Shown here: positions 35,194-46,015 of the stretch, one piece after another
Position numbering within the stretch: the first letter of the stretch is position 1
Layout: the number at the start of each line of letters is the position of its first letter
Assembly (NCBI GenBank): GCA_001683735.1
Contig: LUGG01000019.1
Location: 434,001-498,000 of the forward strand
Reading direction: 5' to 3'
DNA from: Grifola frondosa
Lineage: Eukaryota > Basidiomycota > Agaricomycetes > Polyporales > Grifolaceae
DNA length: 64,000 nucleotides
Notes under the pieces: model-generated
The model's database searches: none
Told to the model about the DNA's origin: nothing
What the model saw: only the letters and a program-made list of their open reading frames with translations
Translations under genes and position numbers: made by a program

Positions 35194-36461
35194 TCAAGAG
35201 GTTGTCTGGCATCCGCTGTGTGTGCTACACGAACATTCGAAGACCTTCATAATGTCACATAGAAAGGCAAAACGTACCAGTACGGAAAGGTTGTTTGATT
35301 GGGGCATGTTGCCCGACATCGGGTCCGACGGTCCATAGGGGTCTAGAGTGGGACCAATAATTGTGCGCGCATGCGCTGCTCTGTCGAGACCAGCCAGCGG
35401 CAAGGCTGTGCGAGATAGGCAAATCGAATTCGGTTGTTTATCGCAGCATCCTTCAAGCAGGGAGGCGGCAGATCCGTCGTGGAGAGGGTCAGTTGCAAGA
35501 ATGTTGGACTGAACAGCAAGGGGAGGGGCATCAGAGACTCTTCGAGAAACGTCGTCAAAGGCCGTCAGCAGAGGAATATTTTGGGGTATATGCGTCTTCG
35601 GTAGCGACCGTGTGCCAACAAAGTCAGGGTATGTGGTACCAGAACGAACCATAGAAGTCAGTCTTTCAGCCGTGCTGGATCCAGCCGGTTCTGAGGGCTC
35701 TTGATTGGTTGATGACAATTGAGGAATACATTCTTTGAGGGCAACCCGAGGGGGAGCATGGTGATCTTGGTGAGGGCTTCGTGAAATAAGAGGAGGGTTC
35801 CACAGCGGGAATTCACGCTGATTGATGTCCTTCCTCGGGTCCGATCCTGACTGGTCGGTAAGTTGGGGACTAGAGCGCGCAGCTGCAGGAAATGAGAGCG
35901 ATTGATAGCCTATATGCAGGGTCTCGAACGGAGTCTGCGGAGGAGAGGAGGACGGGGGCGAGCTAGAATAGATTGGGGGGGACGAGGAAGGCAGTGGCTC
36001 GAGTTTGAGTGACGGTCTCCGCGTGCTGGCAAAGGATGTTCGGAACAATACGATAGGATTGGAATTGCAGAGAGAGCGGGCTCCTTTTTAACGATAGGTT
36101 TGGTATATGTTTGGAACGGTCCGGTTGGACCTCTGCGAGACACGTAACGGCGGGCTCTCTCTTGATACCACTGTCAACCGCCGAGTGACGAAATTGAGAT
36201 CTGTTCTTTTCCATCTTGCGTCTTTGTCTGCAAAACCATGAACGGATCCATTTGACCTCTCTGTAAATGGTCAAAGGGAATCACGTCGTGGGGAACAGTG
36301 ATAAAGTTAAGAACATACAACCCGGTGCGCTTGCTAAGGTCTTGTATCATGGATCCTCGCGGCATAGGATTATCTCGGAGAGCATCTTGGAGGATAACAA
36401 GCTGGCTATCAGACGCACGAACGACATTCACACTGACAGGGAATGGAGGAAAGCCAGCCAT
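35194..36461 (-). CDS. atypical homeodomain protein A
   Basis: A likely DNA-binding regulator. Exon 1 (36461-36319) encodes MAGFPPFPVSVNVVRASDSQ and the first homeodomain helices (QLVILQDALRDNPMPRG, MIQDLSKRTGL). A phase-2 intron (36318-36261) precedes the recognition helix EVKWIRSWFCRQRRKMEKNR. Aligning WF at positions 48-49 puts Arg at position 51, where Asn is nearly invariant. The rest is low-complexity, rich in Ser/Pro (PLPSSSPPIYSSSPPSSSPP), with a short hydrophobic end. The frame changes near 36153 and 36056; one added G/C at each gives SGIKREPRRYVSRRGP and AIPIPIVLFRTSFASTRRP, so no introns are needed there. The tRNA-Lys ends 39 bp upstream of the ATG on the same strand. Confidence 0.78.
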
Positions 36462-36483
36462 AGAGGAGAATGACCGTGGAAGC

Positions 36484-36490
36484 AAAAAAA
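36484..36490 (-). terminator. RNA polymerase III T-run terminator
   Basis: Seven consecutive T on the minus strand, about 10 nt after the tRNA 3' end, typical of Pol III termination. Confidence 0.75.
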
Positions 36491-36499
36491 GGAAGACTA

Positions 36500-36600
36500 G
36501 CCCACCGCGGGGGTCGAACCCGCAGCCTTCAGATACCATACTAGGTAAACCCACCTAGACCGTAAAAGTCTGACGCTCTATCCGATTGAGCTAGGCGGGC
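36500..36600 (-). tRNA. tRNA-Lys (anticodon UUU) with a 28-nt intron
   Basis: Read 36600 to 36500. The acceptor stem GCCCGCC pairs with GGTGGGC (one G-U). D stem GCTC/GAGC, anticodon stem TCAGA/TCTGA with loop CTTTTA plus A, variable AGGCT, and T arm GCGGG TTCGACC CCCGC. The anticodon is TTT. The intron (about 36562-36535) sits at the usual place, one base 3' of the anticodon, and can fold into CTAGGT/ACCTAG. Box A and B positions look intact. The base in the discriminator position is T, which is unusual for a lysine tRNA. Confidence 0.93.
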
Positions 36601-36776
36601 GATATCAGTTATTTATATTATTAATATAAATGCTAGTATTATGGTTAAGCGATGTTAATGAAATGCAACGTCATGGGTTGAAAACCGAGCTGTCCCGACT
36701 GTTCGAGTACGCCGGCCGAGTGGACAAGTACTTCACTGACCCTCGCTGATTGAGCTACGCTCTCTGCTGTTCCCTC

Positions 36777-37700
36777 ATGGCTTCCCGTCTCGGACGAGTA
36801 TTCGCTCACGCTATCCGTCCATCCGTACGCGCTGTCGGTCGCAGCGCAGGCGCGACCAAAAGAGGCGTGAGCACGGTCCAGCATGCTCAGGAGACCAGTG
36901 ACAGACCATGGATTGTACGCCTCCCGCCTGCCCCTGAGAAGGTTGCTAATGTGCTTGTATGCTTCCGCTTTATTAGATTGGGTCTGCCCTTGTCTTTGGC
37001 CCTGTAGTATGTTCATTGCGCAATTCACTACATGTGCCCCTGCGCGAGGCTCATGGCTTCACGTCGCTAGTTTCTGTACCTGCTCACCCCCTCCGCCAAA
37101 AAAACTGAAGTTAAAGCTGCCCAGAAGCACGGCAGACCATCTGCAAAGCCGCAGGTGACCTACGTTCCCGATGACGAAGGCAACGAATTCCCCGCCTCCG
37201 AGGTGATGTTTCCTCCCGTACCGACGTGTCTTTCTCTGAGACTAAACCTGTTTATCACAGAGCGTTGACCCCCCTCAGGTTCGCCTCGCCACATTTGCAT
37301 TATCACCCCTAACTCTATATTTCGTCAGCCTTCGTCTGGCTCCCAAGCACTGACTGATTCAGAGGGTACCACTGTATCCTCTGAGGAGATCAAGGACTCT
37401 ATGAAACAGGCATTTGTATGTGCCACGCATATGTTCAGTCTTTCTATCATTGACTATGTTCTGGAACTTGCAGAGCGAGGACTCCCCACCGATGCGCAAA
37501 GCTCAGAGGAAAAGTCCGCGTCTGACCCCCTAGCCAGACATCGGAGGCCGAGAAAGAGGACACTGGTCCCGCGAACTTGGGTGATGCCGGTGAAAAGGCA
37601 ACGGTGAGTTGAGGAGCCATGATGTGTGTTTGCTCAACTGATTATTGATTGCTTTTCTTTCTAGTCGGGTGAGGCGCCGAAGGAGGCATCCCAGGATTGA
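36777..37700 (+). CDS. hypothetical mitochondrial-type protein, frame broken at C runs
   Basis: Not recognised. The start MASRLGRVFAHAIRPSVRAV continues GRSAGATKRGVSTVQHAQ, a typical Arg/Ser/Ala-rich, acid-free mitochondrial presequence. After an intron (GTATGC at about 36958 to CGCTAG at about 37069) comes FLYLLTPSAKKTEVKAAQKH, then PQVTYVPDDEGNEFPASE, SVDPPQ, PSSGSQALTDSEGTTVSSEE, and an acidic Ser-rich tail ending SGEAPKEASQD at 37700. The fourth and fifth parts read smoothly (SEDSPTDAQSSEEKSASD, then PPSQTSEAEKEDTGPANLG) only if one C is added in each of two C runs (about 37491-37494 and 37526-37530). Short, mostly hydrophilic, probably lineage-specific. Mitochondrial targeting is inferred. 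Confidence 0.55.
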
Positions 37701-38037
37701 GTCGTTCTATGGACATATCGCAGTATTTAAAGCACAAAAATTGTTTTATTGTTGAAGCTTTGCATTTTCTTTGCATCTTGTCTCCCTATGTTTGAGTTGA
37801 TGTTTGAGTTGACCAAGTGGGGAAATGCGGGGTATAGTCTGATCAACTTCCGTTTGGTGTGATAAGATAAGATAATGGACGGGTTCCTTCTGGGCCTTAT
37901 ATACCCTGAGTGCGCAGTCCACCAGAGAGTGGAGCTCCTTTCATCTCTACACCGTGCTTCGTATCGCCTTCACCTGTGAAACATCGCAGGCTGGCTCTGC
38001 TGCTACCCTTACACTCTTTTCTTACTCCTCTGTAGCT
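37701..38037. other. intergenic, transporter promoter region
   Basis: 337 bp with no gene. Open sequence in frame upstream of the chosen ATG at 38038 (from about 37954) is treated as leader. Confidence 0.45.
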
Positions 38038-39747
38038 ATGGCCGCCAGTCCGCGCTCATCGACGAGCTTCGACTCATTTTCTTCAGGGCGCGAGTCTCCC
38101 ATTCACGGCTTCGACTCCTCCGCCGCCCTCATCCTCGTCACAGATTCTGATGGCACGCCCAACAGTGCCTCTTTCGATTTTTCGAGTGACGATGAGGCGG
38201 AGGGCGATTCTGACCAGCTGGAGCGGTTGCGCTCCTCGTCCATTCCGCCTCTCTCCTCCATCAGTGTTTTCCTATACCTCCTCGCCCCATTCCTGAAGTT
38301 GGGAGCGCTTCTGGTGCCGGACGGAGGACTGCCGTTGAAAATCAGCATACCAGCCTTGGTATTTTTTGCTGCGCTCTCGGCGTTCAGCCGCCAGATATGG
38401 TACATGCTCGCCAGGTACGTGCGGCGAGCGGAATTGGAGGAGATCGTGCTGGAGACGTTTGCGAGGGGTCGAGGAAAGGAGACGCGTAGATGGGCATTGA
38501 GACATGTCGTGCGCATCGCCATTGGGATAATGCGGGTTATGCTCGCAGCGTTGTATATGAGAGGTACGCCTGTTTCACATCCCCCTTGCCCGCGCTGACC
38601 TCTGTCTAGCTGCTGTGGACGTCCTGCTACCCCTCATTCCCCAAACCCTGCTGCTGTCGTCGCACATCACTGTTGCTGTGCTCCTGGCCATCGCCGTATC
38701 TCCGATCTATTTTGCTAGCTCACTCGGTGCTAGGAGCGTCATCTACGCATCCTGGGCCTCTATTGCGGCGTATGCTGCGTGGTTTGCATTCACGACGTAC
38801 ATGCACGCGAAGGGCATGCTCGTCACTAGCGCTGGGTCTGCTTCATTAGGCATCTTGTGGCAGGGAATCTGTAGGTCCAAGTGTCCACTGCGCGGTGTTG
38901 ATAATTGAAGGATTTTGCTAGCTACCATTGTGTTCACGTTCACCACCGCGTCAACCATCCCCCTGTATTCTTCTTTGAAGGGTGCCTTACAACCGGGGAA
39001 TGCTAGTCCAAAACGGTCGCAGTCATTCAAGCTGCTGTCTACACTGTCAGTAGGATTCGCTCTGCTGCTGATCCTGCCGCTCGCATTCTTCCAGTCGTCG
39101 CCGTCTCCGCCGGTGAGCTCCCTGATGTTCTCAGAGCTCGCTCTCGTACTCAATGTGACAACATAGTCAATACCCACTAGGACACCAAAAGTGTTTGCGG
39201 CATTCTTTAACGCCGGGGCGCTCACACTCTCCATCCCATCTATATTGATAACTTGCCCATCACTCCCATCCCGCGTGTCGATCAGGCGCGCGACAAACTT
39301 CCCTCTTTCCAAGTCTCTACTTTATCTCCTCACTTTATGCTTGTCGGTGTTGCCAACCTCCTGGGTCAAGGTCCTCAGTGACGTGCTGCTCGTGCTGGCC
39401 TTCATCAGCACGTATCTGGTACCTGGTGCGCTCTCTCTTCCTCTCCAATGTGACCCCGGCTGACTGGTATCGTTCGCGCAGCCTTTATCCACATCACCAT
39501 CCACAATTTCAGACGCCCGCTCTCGATCATCGTCCCGCCAAATACCCCCGCGACGTCGAGCTCACAAGCGCAACTTGAGGCGAGTGAGTCGCGGAATGAT
39601 GAGCTACTTCAGCGCAAGGAGCGCACACTGCAGCGGCGGCGGCTCGGGCGGCGGCTCGTGTGGGACGTCGGAGTGTGGATGCTGCTCGTGCCCGTTGGTG
39701 GCGGAGGCCTGGTGTGGGCCGGGGGCCGCGTGGCTGGGAGGTGGTAG
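38038..39747 (+). CDS. polytopic membrane protein, probable amino-acid transporter family
   Basis: The N-terminal about 85 residues are cytosolic-type, Ser/Asp-rich (MAASPRSSTSFDSFSSGRES, FDFSSDDEAEGDSDQ). About ten or eleven hydrophobic segments follow, for example ISVFLYLLAPFLKLGALLV, ISIPALVFFAALSAFS, VAVLLAIAVSPIYFASSLGA, STLSVGFALLLILPLAFF, NAGALTLSIPSILI and VLSDVLLVLAFISTYLV. The gene ends in a charged stretch (ELLQRKERTLQRRRLGRRL) and a last membrane helix LVWDVGVWMLLVPVGGGGLV to the stop at 39745-39747. Introns are short (after ALYMR, after LWQGI, after SPSPP, after YLVP). The total hydrophobic layout resembles fungal AAAP/SLC38-type vacuolar transporters. I am sure of the membrane protein, less of the family. 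Confidence 0.65.
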
Positions 39748-39956
39748 CACTCAGAGCTGGAAACGGAGTGTACATTTTGTTTTTTTCTTGGTTATAGGCC
39801 TTGGCTGGTCTCGGGATTGTTACGTGTATTCGTACCCATGATGTATCTAGGTGCTTAGTTTTGTCTGTATGCGAATTGCTACCGTCGTCTTGTTCGGATT
39901 TTGCCGTGGACGACCTGCGCATTTTGATTTCGACGTTCGACTTGAACAATGCGAGT

Positions 39957-41455
39957 ATGTCTTCAAGCACAGATTGTGTATCAAGTGACAACGCTCGTGC
40001 CGGCTCGTCTCAATCCTGCAGCTCGTGGAGTGTAGTCCCTCTTCCGAAAAGGCCCCGGGTCATTGCGACAGCGCTGCAACGCGTCGCCCTCAACACGCTG
40101 TACGAGTGCCGTGGCGACAACGCAACGAAGGACGATATAGAGCGAGTCTCCCGAGAGACAGGACTGTACGTTCTTGTATTACGATGCTCTCAAGTCATGG
40201 AATAACAAATGTTTTTCCAGAGAAAACCGATGGATCAAGAAGTGGATTGGAAGGCAGAGCGCCTCACGCAGGCGGAAATTGACTGCCTCGACAAGAACTT
40301 CTTGCACTGGCTCTCCTAACTCGACCCCGCGGACATCTTCTAGCAACGCGGTCGGTTCTTCTCGGTTTATCCATGACGGCGCCTCCCAATATGCGCCGGC
40401 CTATAACCAAGTACACACTCTCGGAGGCTACGTTATGGTTCAAACTGGACCCAGTTCTTCACATCTTGAGCAGCCTACCTCGGTGCCCGGTGAATCGCTG
40501 ATTCAGATAGCGAAACCAGGTACCTCTTTCACTGTTCCACTGCATTCTGCTGGGTACTCTGCTATGCCGTCTTCTCAGACTCAGAATAGCTTTGGTTTGC
40601 GCTCCTTGCCTGAACCTCCTCTTGGTTATATGCCTCTTGCATTTCCCGTAGCTGGCCTTCATGAAAATATGCACCCGCCTTCTGGTCATGCTCAAGAATC
40701 ACCGAATAAGAATTCGGCAACTCTACTACCGGATGCTTCTGGCGCTAGACATGTTCTCCACGATGTACTTCCCACGCAAGCAGGACTTGCTGAAGGCCAC
40801 AACCCTAACGCGCGATATCTATCTCAACTCTTACATGGAACAACGCATGCGATCCCTTTGGAACGCTTCACCACCGAAACCTCAAGCTATCTCTCTGTGC
40901 TCTCTCGACCCGCTGCCGGCCTCTCGTCCTCACCGTCTCTGCAGTTACAACCCACCTCGGTCCTCCGCACTGCCAGCGGCAGCGAGCAGTTCCTTCCGCC
41001 ACCGATAGCATACAAGGCGCGTTACTCCGACATCACAACGTTGACCAGAAGGATCCGCGCAACGTTCTTCGAACGAGCCGTTCCTGTTGAATATGATGAT
41101 GCGAATTGTGATGATGCAGACGGCTCTGCACAATGGGAGACCGGTAAGCATCACCGCCGCCTTCCGAAGATCGCTTTCATGGGATTCCCTTGTAGACATG
41201 CAGGTCGAGAAGCGCGTGTCGCGCGGGGATGACTTTGCAGAAGCCACTGCGCTTGGCGTTCGTCCTGATCCTGTGCCGATGCTGAGTCGCTCTGGAGAAG
41301 TGACGGAGGACGAGGAGGAGGTAGTGACGCCGTCGGGTGAAATCCAGGCATTCACTGGCAGCAATGACTGTCTCGGATATTCGATCACACCAGAGGATGG
41401 AAAGGCAGATGCGCTGGTTCGCGAGATGGGAATCCCGCAACGATGCACGAATTGA
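39957..41455 (+). CDS. atypical homeodomain protein B
   Basis: Three exons (39957-40165, 40221-41143, 41196-41455) give 463 residues without any frame break. The homeodomain is at about residues 25-90: PKRPRVIATALQRVALNTLY, DDIERVSRETGL, then ENRWIKKWIGRQSASRRRK. The intron splits the Leu codon before the recognition helix in phase 2, exactly as in homeodomain protein A. Helix 3 again has Arg, not Asn, at the position corresponding to 51, and Ile for Phe49. The remaining about 370 residues are low-complexity Ser/Pro/Gln-rich with a more ordered acidic end (GEVTEDEEEVVTPSGE, MGIPQRCTN). Probably a transcription regulator and paralogue of A. The neighbouring GCFC gene is convergent. Confidence 0.8.
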
Positions 41456-41720
41456 CTCCTCGATGGAGGTCGAAGAGTGCTGACCTGGGTTTGTTGGCGG
41501 CTCAAGTTTTCTTCGATTTATCTAACTTATTCTCTTTGTAATTGGTGCCGGTCTTACCGAGAATGTTTGTGGGAAGACTATGGTTAATTATTCAACGTCA
41601 TGTATTAGTCTCTTCTGGCAGGAATCCATAACGTAGAATTTGACTTTCGTCAACCAAGCTTGTTCTATATCCAAGATGTCCCGCGCATTCAAGTCGATGT
41701 TCAAAACTTAGACTCTGTAT

Positions 41721-44687
41721 TCAAGACATCGCTAGACGAGCCTCAACTCCGGCCGGTATCAACCCGTTAGGCAGAATCTGCAACACCTGGAAGACAATTA
41801 GCTTGGATGAATCGATGTATATAAATCACAGTACCTTGCGCATACAATCCCCGCCACCCACTTCCCACCCGCTTTCTGCCACAGGTAGCATGCAACCGCT
41901 TACTAGTTCAGTTACTAGTGATCCGATGCCAAACTTCTCCCCACTGTATTTTCTCCATTGTATTATATTACGCAGAAGCTTATACCGTCGCATGAGGAAG
42001 CGACGTCTGGCGGGGATGGCCTCCGGATCGAAACGGGGCTTGTTGAGGGAAAGATATCGAGGAATGAGGCCGTCCGTGACACGAACAGCAGCCTGGAACA
42101 CGGTGAACGCCGACTTGAGCAAAGCCTAGGATCCATGGAAGCATCAGCGGCTGTCCTAAGTCAGGCATGATGAGCGCGCACCTCGAACTTGGCAGTATCT
42201 TTCCCGACAGATACCTCAATCTGTTCGGCCAAATCTACGAGGTTTTTGACCTCCTTGGCAGAATATGGATCAAAGCCACCGCTCTCCAAAACTTTGCATA
42301 TGCGCGGGATGACGGCAGTAGAGATCATCGCCGAGAGTAGATCACCATCAGGACCCATCTCCGGCTCCTCGTCATCTTGCAGTTCGCCGGGCCGCGAGTA
42401 TACGTACAGTGCACCGTACCACGAAAAGCTATCTAAGCTCCGCGTTTGCTGCGCATTTATATCAGGACAATTTTCAAGTGTAGCCCGTAGACTTTACTCA
42501 CCTCGAGAGGACTCCAACCGAGTATTTCCAAGCGCACCCAGAACTCCCACGCACCTACCATACCAAGCCCGCCCCATGCACCGGTGTAGCTGTCTCCAAA
42601 GCGCGCTCTCCACTCGCCGAACCACTTGCTCAAGCCAACGTCCGGATTCTTAAATTCTTCCGCCTTAACGTCCGACATAATCTCTCGCGCCTTCAACGCC
42701 AAATTGCCGGTGGCTAATTTGTAATCGGCAGCATCCAAGGGCGGTAGTGATGAGTCCGTAGAGTATCCTTCCTCCTCCGTCTGAGCGCGGTCTGCGGCTC
42801 GTCGTGAGCGCCGTGCGCGCCGTGCAGTCAATCTATCACGCCGCACAGCAGCCGGATTGGCACGCTGCACGATCCGGCCAAGGTCATCAAGTTCTTCCGT
42901 CGGTGTCGATTGAGACTCTGGAAGAGAACCGAAGAAAAGTGAAAGATCATCTTCATCCTCTGTTAACCGTCGCTGCGAAATCATGTCAGCGCGCTCTTTT
43001 AGAAGCGATACATGTTCGTCTTCCAGCTTTTCTAGTTGTGAGTACTGGGGGCGTTAAGATTTGGCATAAGTGAAAGACAATCAAGAGCGGATAAAACACA
43101 AACCTTCTCGTCCAGGAACGTCGCCACACTTTCCACCCACTCTCTGAATGCAGAAAACCAGCTCCTCTTCTCCTCCGCCTTGGCTATCATCTCACGCATG
43201 TCCTTCTCTCGCGATTCGAGCTGACGCTGCTCTTCGCCCAGTTTAGCCATAGAAGCAGAATGTTCTGCGTGGGATGTAGTAAGAGATGTCAATGACTGCG
43301 TAAGTCGTGCAATGGACGCTCCGAGAGTAGGTATTGGCGTAACCGCGGGTACTAACGTCAAATATGAGATCTAACCTGATACAATAAAAGCAAAAACATA
43401 CTTGGAGCGGGCTTATACGTGAGTTTGAGTGCTTCCTTTGCAAGCTCTTCGACGCGCATGCCGCCTCGACGAAGTTGCTCTTCTTCCCATTCCATTGTCT
43501 CTTCATCTTGCTCTTCACTACAGACGTGACTTTAGTCGCAGGCTACAGAAGTTATATCTTACGTACGCATCCACAATCATCTCATTCATTTCTTCTCGAA
43601 GCTTTCTTGCTTCTGCCTTCCGTGACTTCTTTCTAACGCAATGCGTTCCTGCGCACTTGTATATTGTGCATATTCTGATTCACTTAACGTTAGTTGGACG
43701 GTAAAGGAGCACAGTGTACATACCATCATCCGCATCTCCCAACTCATCATCCTCTCGCATCAATCGGCTCTCAGGATGAGGGCCTTGTGAGAAATCACTT
43801 CGTTTCGATACTGAAAGTGATATGTAATCCTCCCCACTAGCACCCGATGCACGCAGACGTTCGCGTTTCTGCTTGGCCACCATTACTGAAGACTCAGAGG
43901 GAATTATTGTTTCTGATTCCATCTCCACTGGATGAATGAAGATTAATCAACAGATACAGACGAAGTACACAGAAGTGAATGGCTTACTAGATAGGTCGAT
44001 AACACTTGAAAGGGATGAAGACTGTCCAAGCGACTCCGGATCAACAGACATGTCTACATCATAGGAGTCTTCCGTGGGGAGGGAGGGTCGTGAGCTTGGA
44101 GTACTTGCTTTGAGCTCGGAGAGATATTTTGAGTCATACACCGGGCCGTCATTTAGTTTAGTGACGCCACCGTCGGCTCAAAGGATGATGGTATAATCCT
44201 TCATGATCTATCAGTAACGTCATAGCGAACATAACTCCCTTCTCTGCATATACTACCATAGGTCCATCAACGATGCACACGCTGGTATACACCGGGACAG
44301 AACAAACGTAGGTATACGCAAGAAGGGAAGAACACGGAGAACATACCGGGTAGATTTCCCAAGTGTTAACTTCTGGCTCAAGCTTGATTTCCTCACTTTG
44401 AACACTTCCTCTTCCCCTTCCTGCCGCCTCGCACCTGTCAGAAGCCACTTAAAAGCCTCGATATGACGTCTCACCTCATCGTTCCCTCCAAAACTGAGAG
44501 GCGACTTCGGCTGAGCGCGGGCCTTGACCTTGTTTTTCAGTTTAGTAGCAAGTGTGCTTGGAGACACTTCGCCATTTGCTGCCTCTAATTCTGGTTGAGA
44601 TTCGCCGGGATTGGGGGTGGAAACACGCGATCGCTGCGCGTGTTTAGTTCTTGAGCGTTTGAAGACTACCGAAGTCGGCTCAGACAT
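41721..44687 (-). CDS. GCFC/PAXBP1-type RNA-processing protein
   Basis: GCFC-domain proteins act in spliceosome disassembly and intron turnover. The start is MSEPTSVVFKRSRTKHAQRS at 44687. The N-terminal half is charged and disordered with landmarks VFKVRKSSLSQKLTLGKSTR, KYLSELKASTPSSRPSLPTE, RMEW-like TMEWEEEQLRRGGMRVEELA and coiled sequence near 43.2 kb. The C-terminal half has FKNPDVGLSKWFGEWRARFG, DSYTGAWGGLGMVGAWEFWV, RLEILGWSPLE, SAMISTAVIPRICKVLESGG, FDPYSAKEVKNLVDLAEQIE and a last exon ILPNGLIPAGVEARLAMS (stop 41721). This order matches PAXBP1/GCF2 proteins. About ten introns. Other GCFC members (TFIP11/Ntr1) carry a G-patch, which I do not see. Confidence 0.82.
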
Positions 44688-45587
44688 TTTAAGTAGATTA
44701 GACCGCACGCAAGATCCCTTGCACAAAGAACTAAGCACCGGTGTGCACCAGGACCAGATGACAATAGGGTTAACGAAGAGGAGAGCTCAGAGCTCTGAGT
44801 AATGCGGGCAACTGAGATGTAAGCGTGACAGAAATAACGTGAGTCACATTAAGAATCAAGATCGAGGTCGATCCCTAGATTTGCCACCACCAACAACTCA
44901 GTACTCAAATGCTTGTGAACAAGCTTCATGCATAAGCTCTGGCAGCGTTACCTATGTTCTCGGGGCACTCACTCTCTCATCATCCGTGCTAAGTAGATAC
45001 GACATGTAACAGTCTTCTCGGTGGCGGCTCACGGGTCGAAATCGTTCAGAGAAAGGACTTGCTACTGTTTTCGTCCAGAACTTACCGGTCTCCGCGAGTG
45101 AGCATAGCGTCGTTGAACTATTCCTTGATCTTGATATACGTGAAGTAAAGCTACGTAAGTGCAGCCGTTGATGTCTCGAATATACACTTGAGATGACTGT
45201 TGCCAACAGGAACCGGGCCTGACGGGGAGTGCATCGGGTACGCACGTATCATGTCTCCGTCCCCCAAAGGTGCCCAGAAGGCTTTGAATATACCGCATGA
45301 AAACTCTTGAGGCTCTATGGCCGTGCAGTATTGATGTCTGCTCTGAAGGGCGATGCGGACGTCCAAGGATTCTATACCAAGCATATGCCTATATGCCAAA
45401 CAAGTTTGTAGGAAGCTTGCGATTCGATGCTCTGCCACGGCAAATGCGTGATGAAATTTCAAAGTTATGGAAGAAGTGGGACGAAACGATCGGCGTCCAC
45501 ATTGATAGGTTAGCCATTTGATAATCATTGATTTTCCCAGACCAGGCAGAATCAACAGATGCGGCGTAAATCAAACATATGTAGGAT
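44688..45587. other. intergenic, nothing recognised
   Basis: About 900 bp upstream of the GCFC gene and of the small orphan at 45588. Open frames here (for example plus 45297-45521) lack support. The region probably holds both promoters. Confidence 0.45.
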
Positions 45588-46015
45588 ATGCACATGTCAA
45601 GTCCAAAAAAAAGAGGATGCATAGCGTATCCTTCGCCGCCACTGGAACGAGGCGTGTTCTTGGCTTATGAGTCATCATTTAGTGGAGCTCCGCCTGACAG
45701 CTCAGATAATCCGACGGTATTTACTGAGAGCTTCTCCATAGAAGACACGGAGCAGGATCTTCTCATCACTTTCAAGGACTGCGACAATGTCACTAGCATC
45801 CTATTATGTGAGCATTTGTCTTGTTTATGGCTCATATCCATACTATCTTATAGCCTTGTAGCTCAGTATATCTGAAAAAATCGCAGACCGCCCTGGTGGT
45901 CTTCGAGACCGTCGAAGCAGCAAGAAAATATGTGAAGATGTTCCAATTGCATCCGCATAATCTGGAGGATGGCACCACTGTTGCCAGTCACGCAGACCGT
46001 AGGGAAGATTCATAA
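45588..46015 (+). CDS. small hypothetical protein, two exons
   Basis: Not recognised. Exon 1 runs 45588-45807 and exon 2 45867-46015, joined by a 59-nt GTGAGC...CTCAG intron whose phases fit (T/TA). It gives about 122 residues: MHMSSPKKRGCIAYPSPPLE, ESSFSGAPPDSSDNPTVFTE, DTEQDLLITFKDCDNVTSIL, then YLKKSQTALVVFETVEAARK and KYVKMFQLHPHNLEDG. The alternating hydrophobic pattern in the second half suggests a small alpha/beta fold. A second ATG six bases downstream (45594) is an equally good start. No clear homologue comes to mind. Confidence 0.45.

Noticed and set aside
36060..36090. A 26-nt intron in homeodomain A
   Set aside because: Too short for fungal splicing. One added C gives PIPIVLFRTSFAST without any intron.
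35194..41455. HD mating-type (MAT-A) locus
   Set aside because: No mitochondrial intermediate peptidase gene or pheromone receptor is nearby, the genes are widely spaced with unrelated genes between, and both homeodomains lack Asn51. Synteny does not support it from this window alone.
44860..44885. T-arm-like GGTCGATCCC
   Set aside because: No matching acceptor, D arm or anticodon arm could be built around it, so it is not a tRNA.
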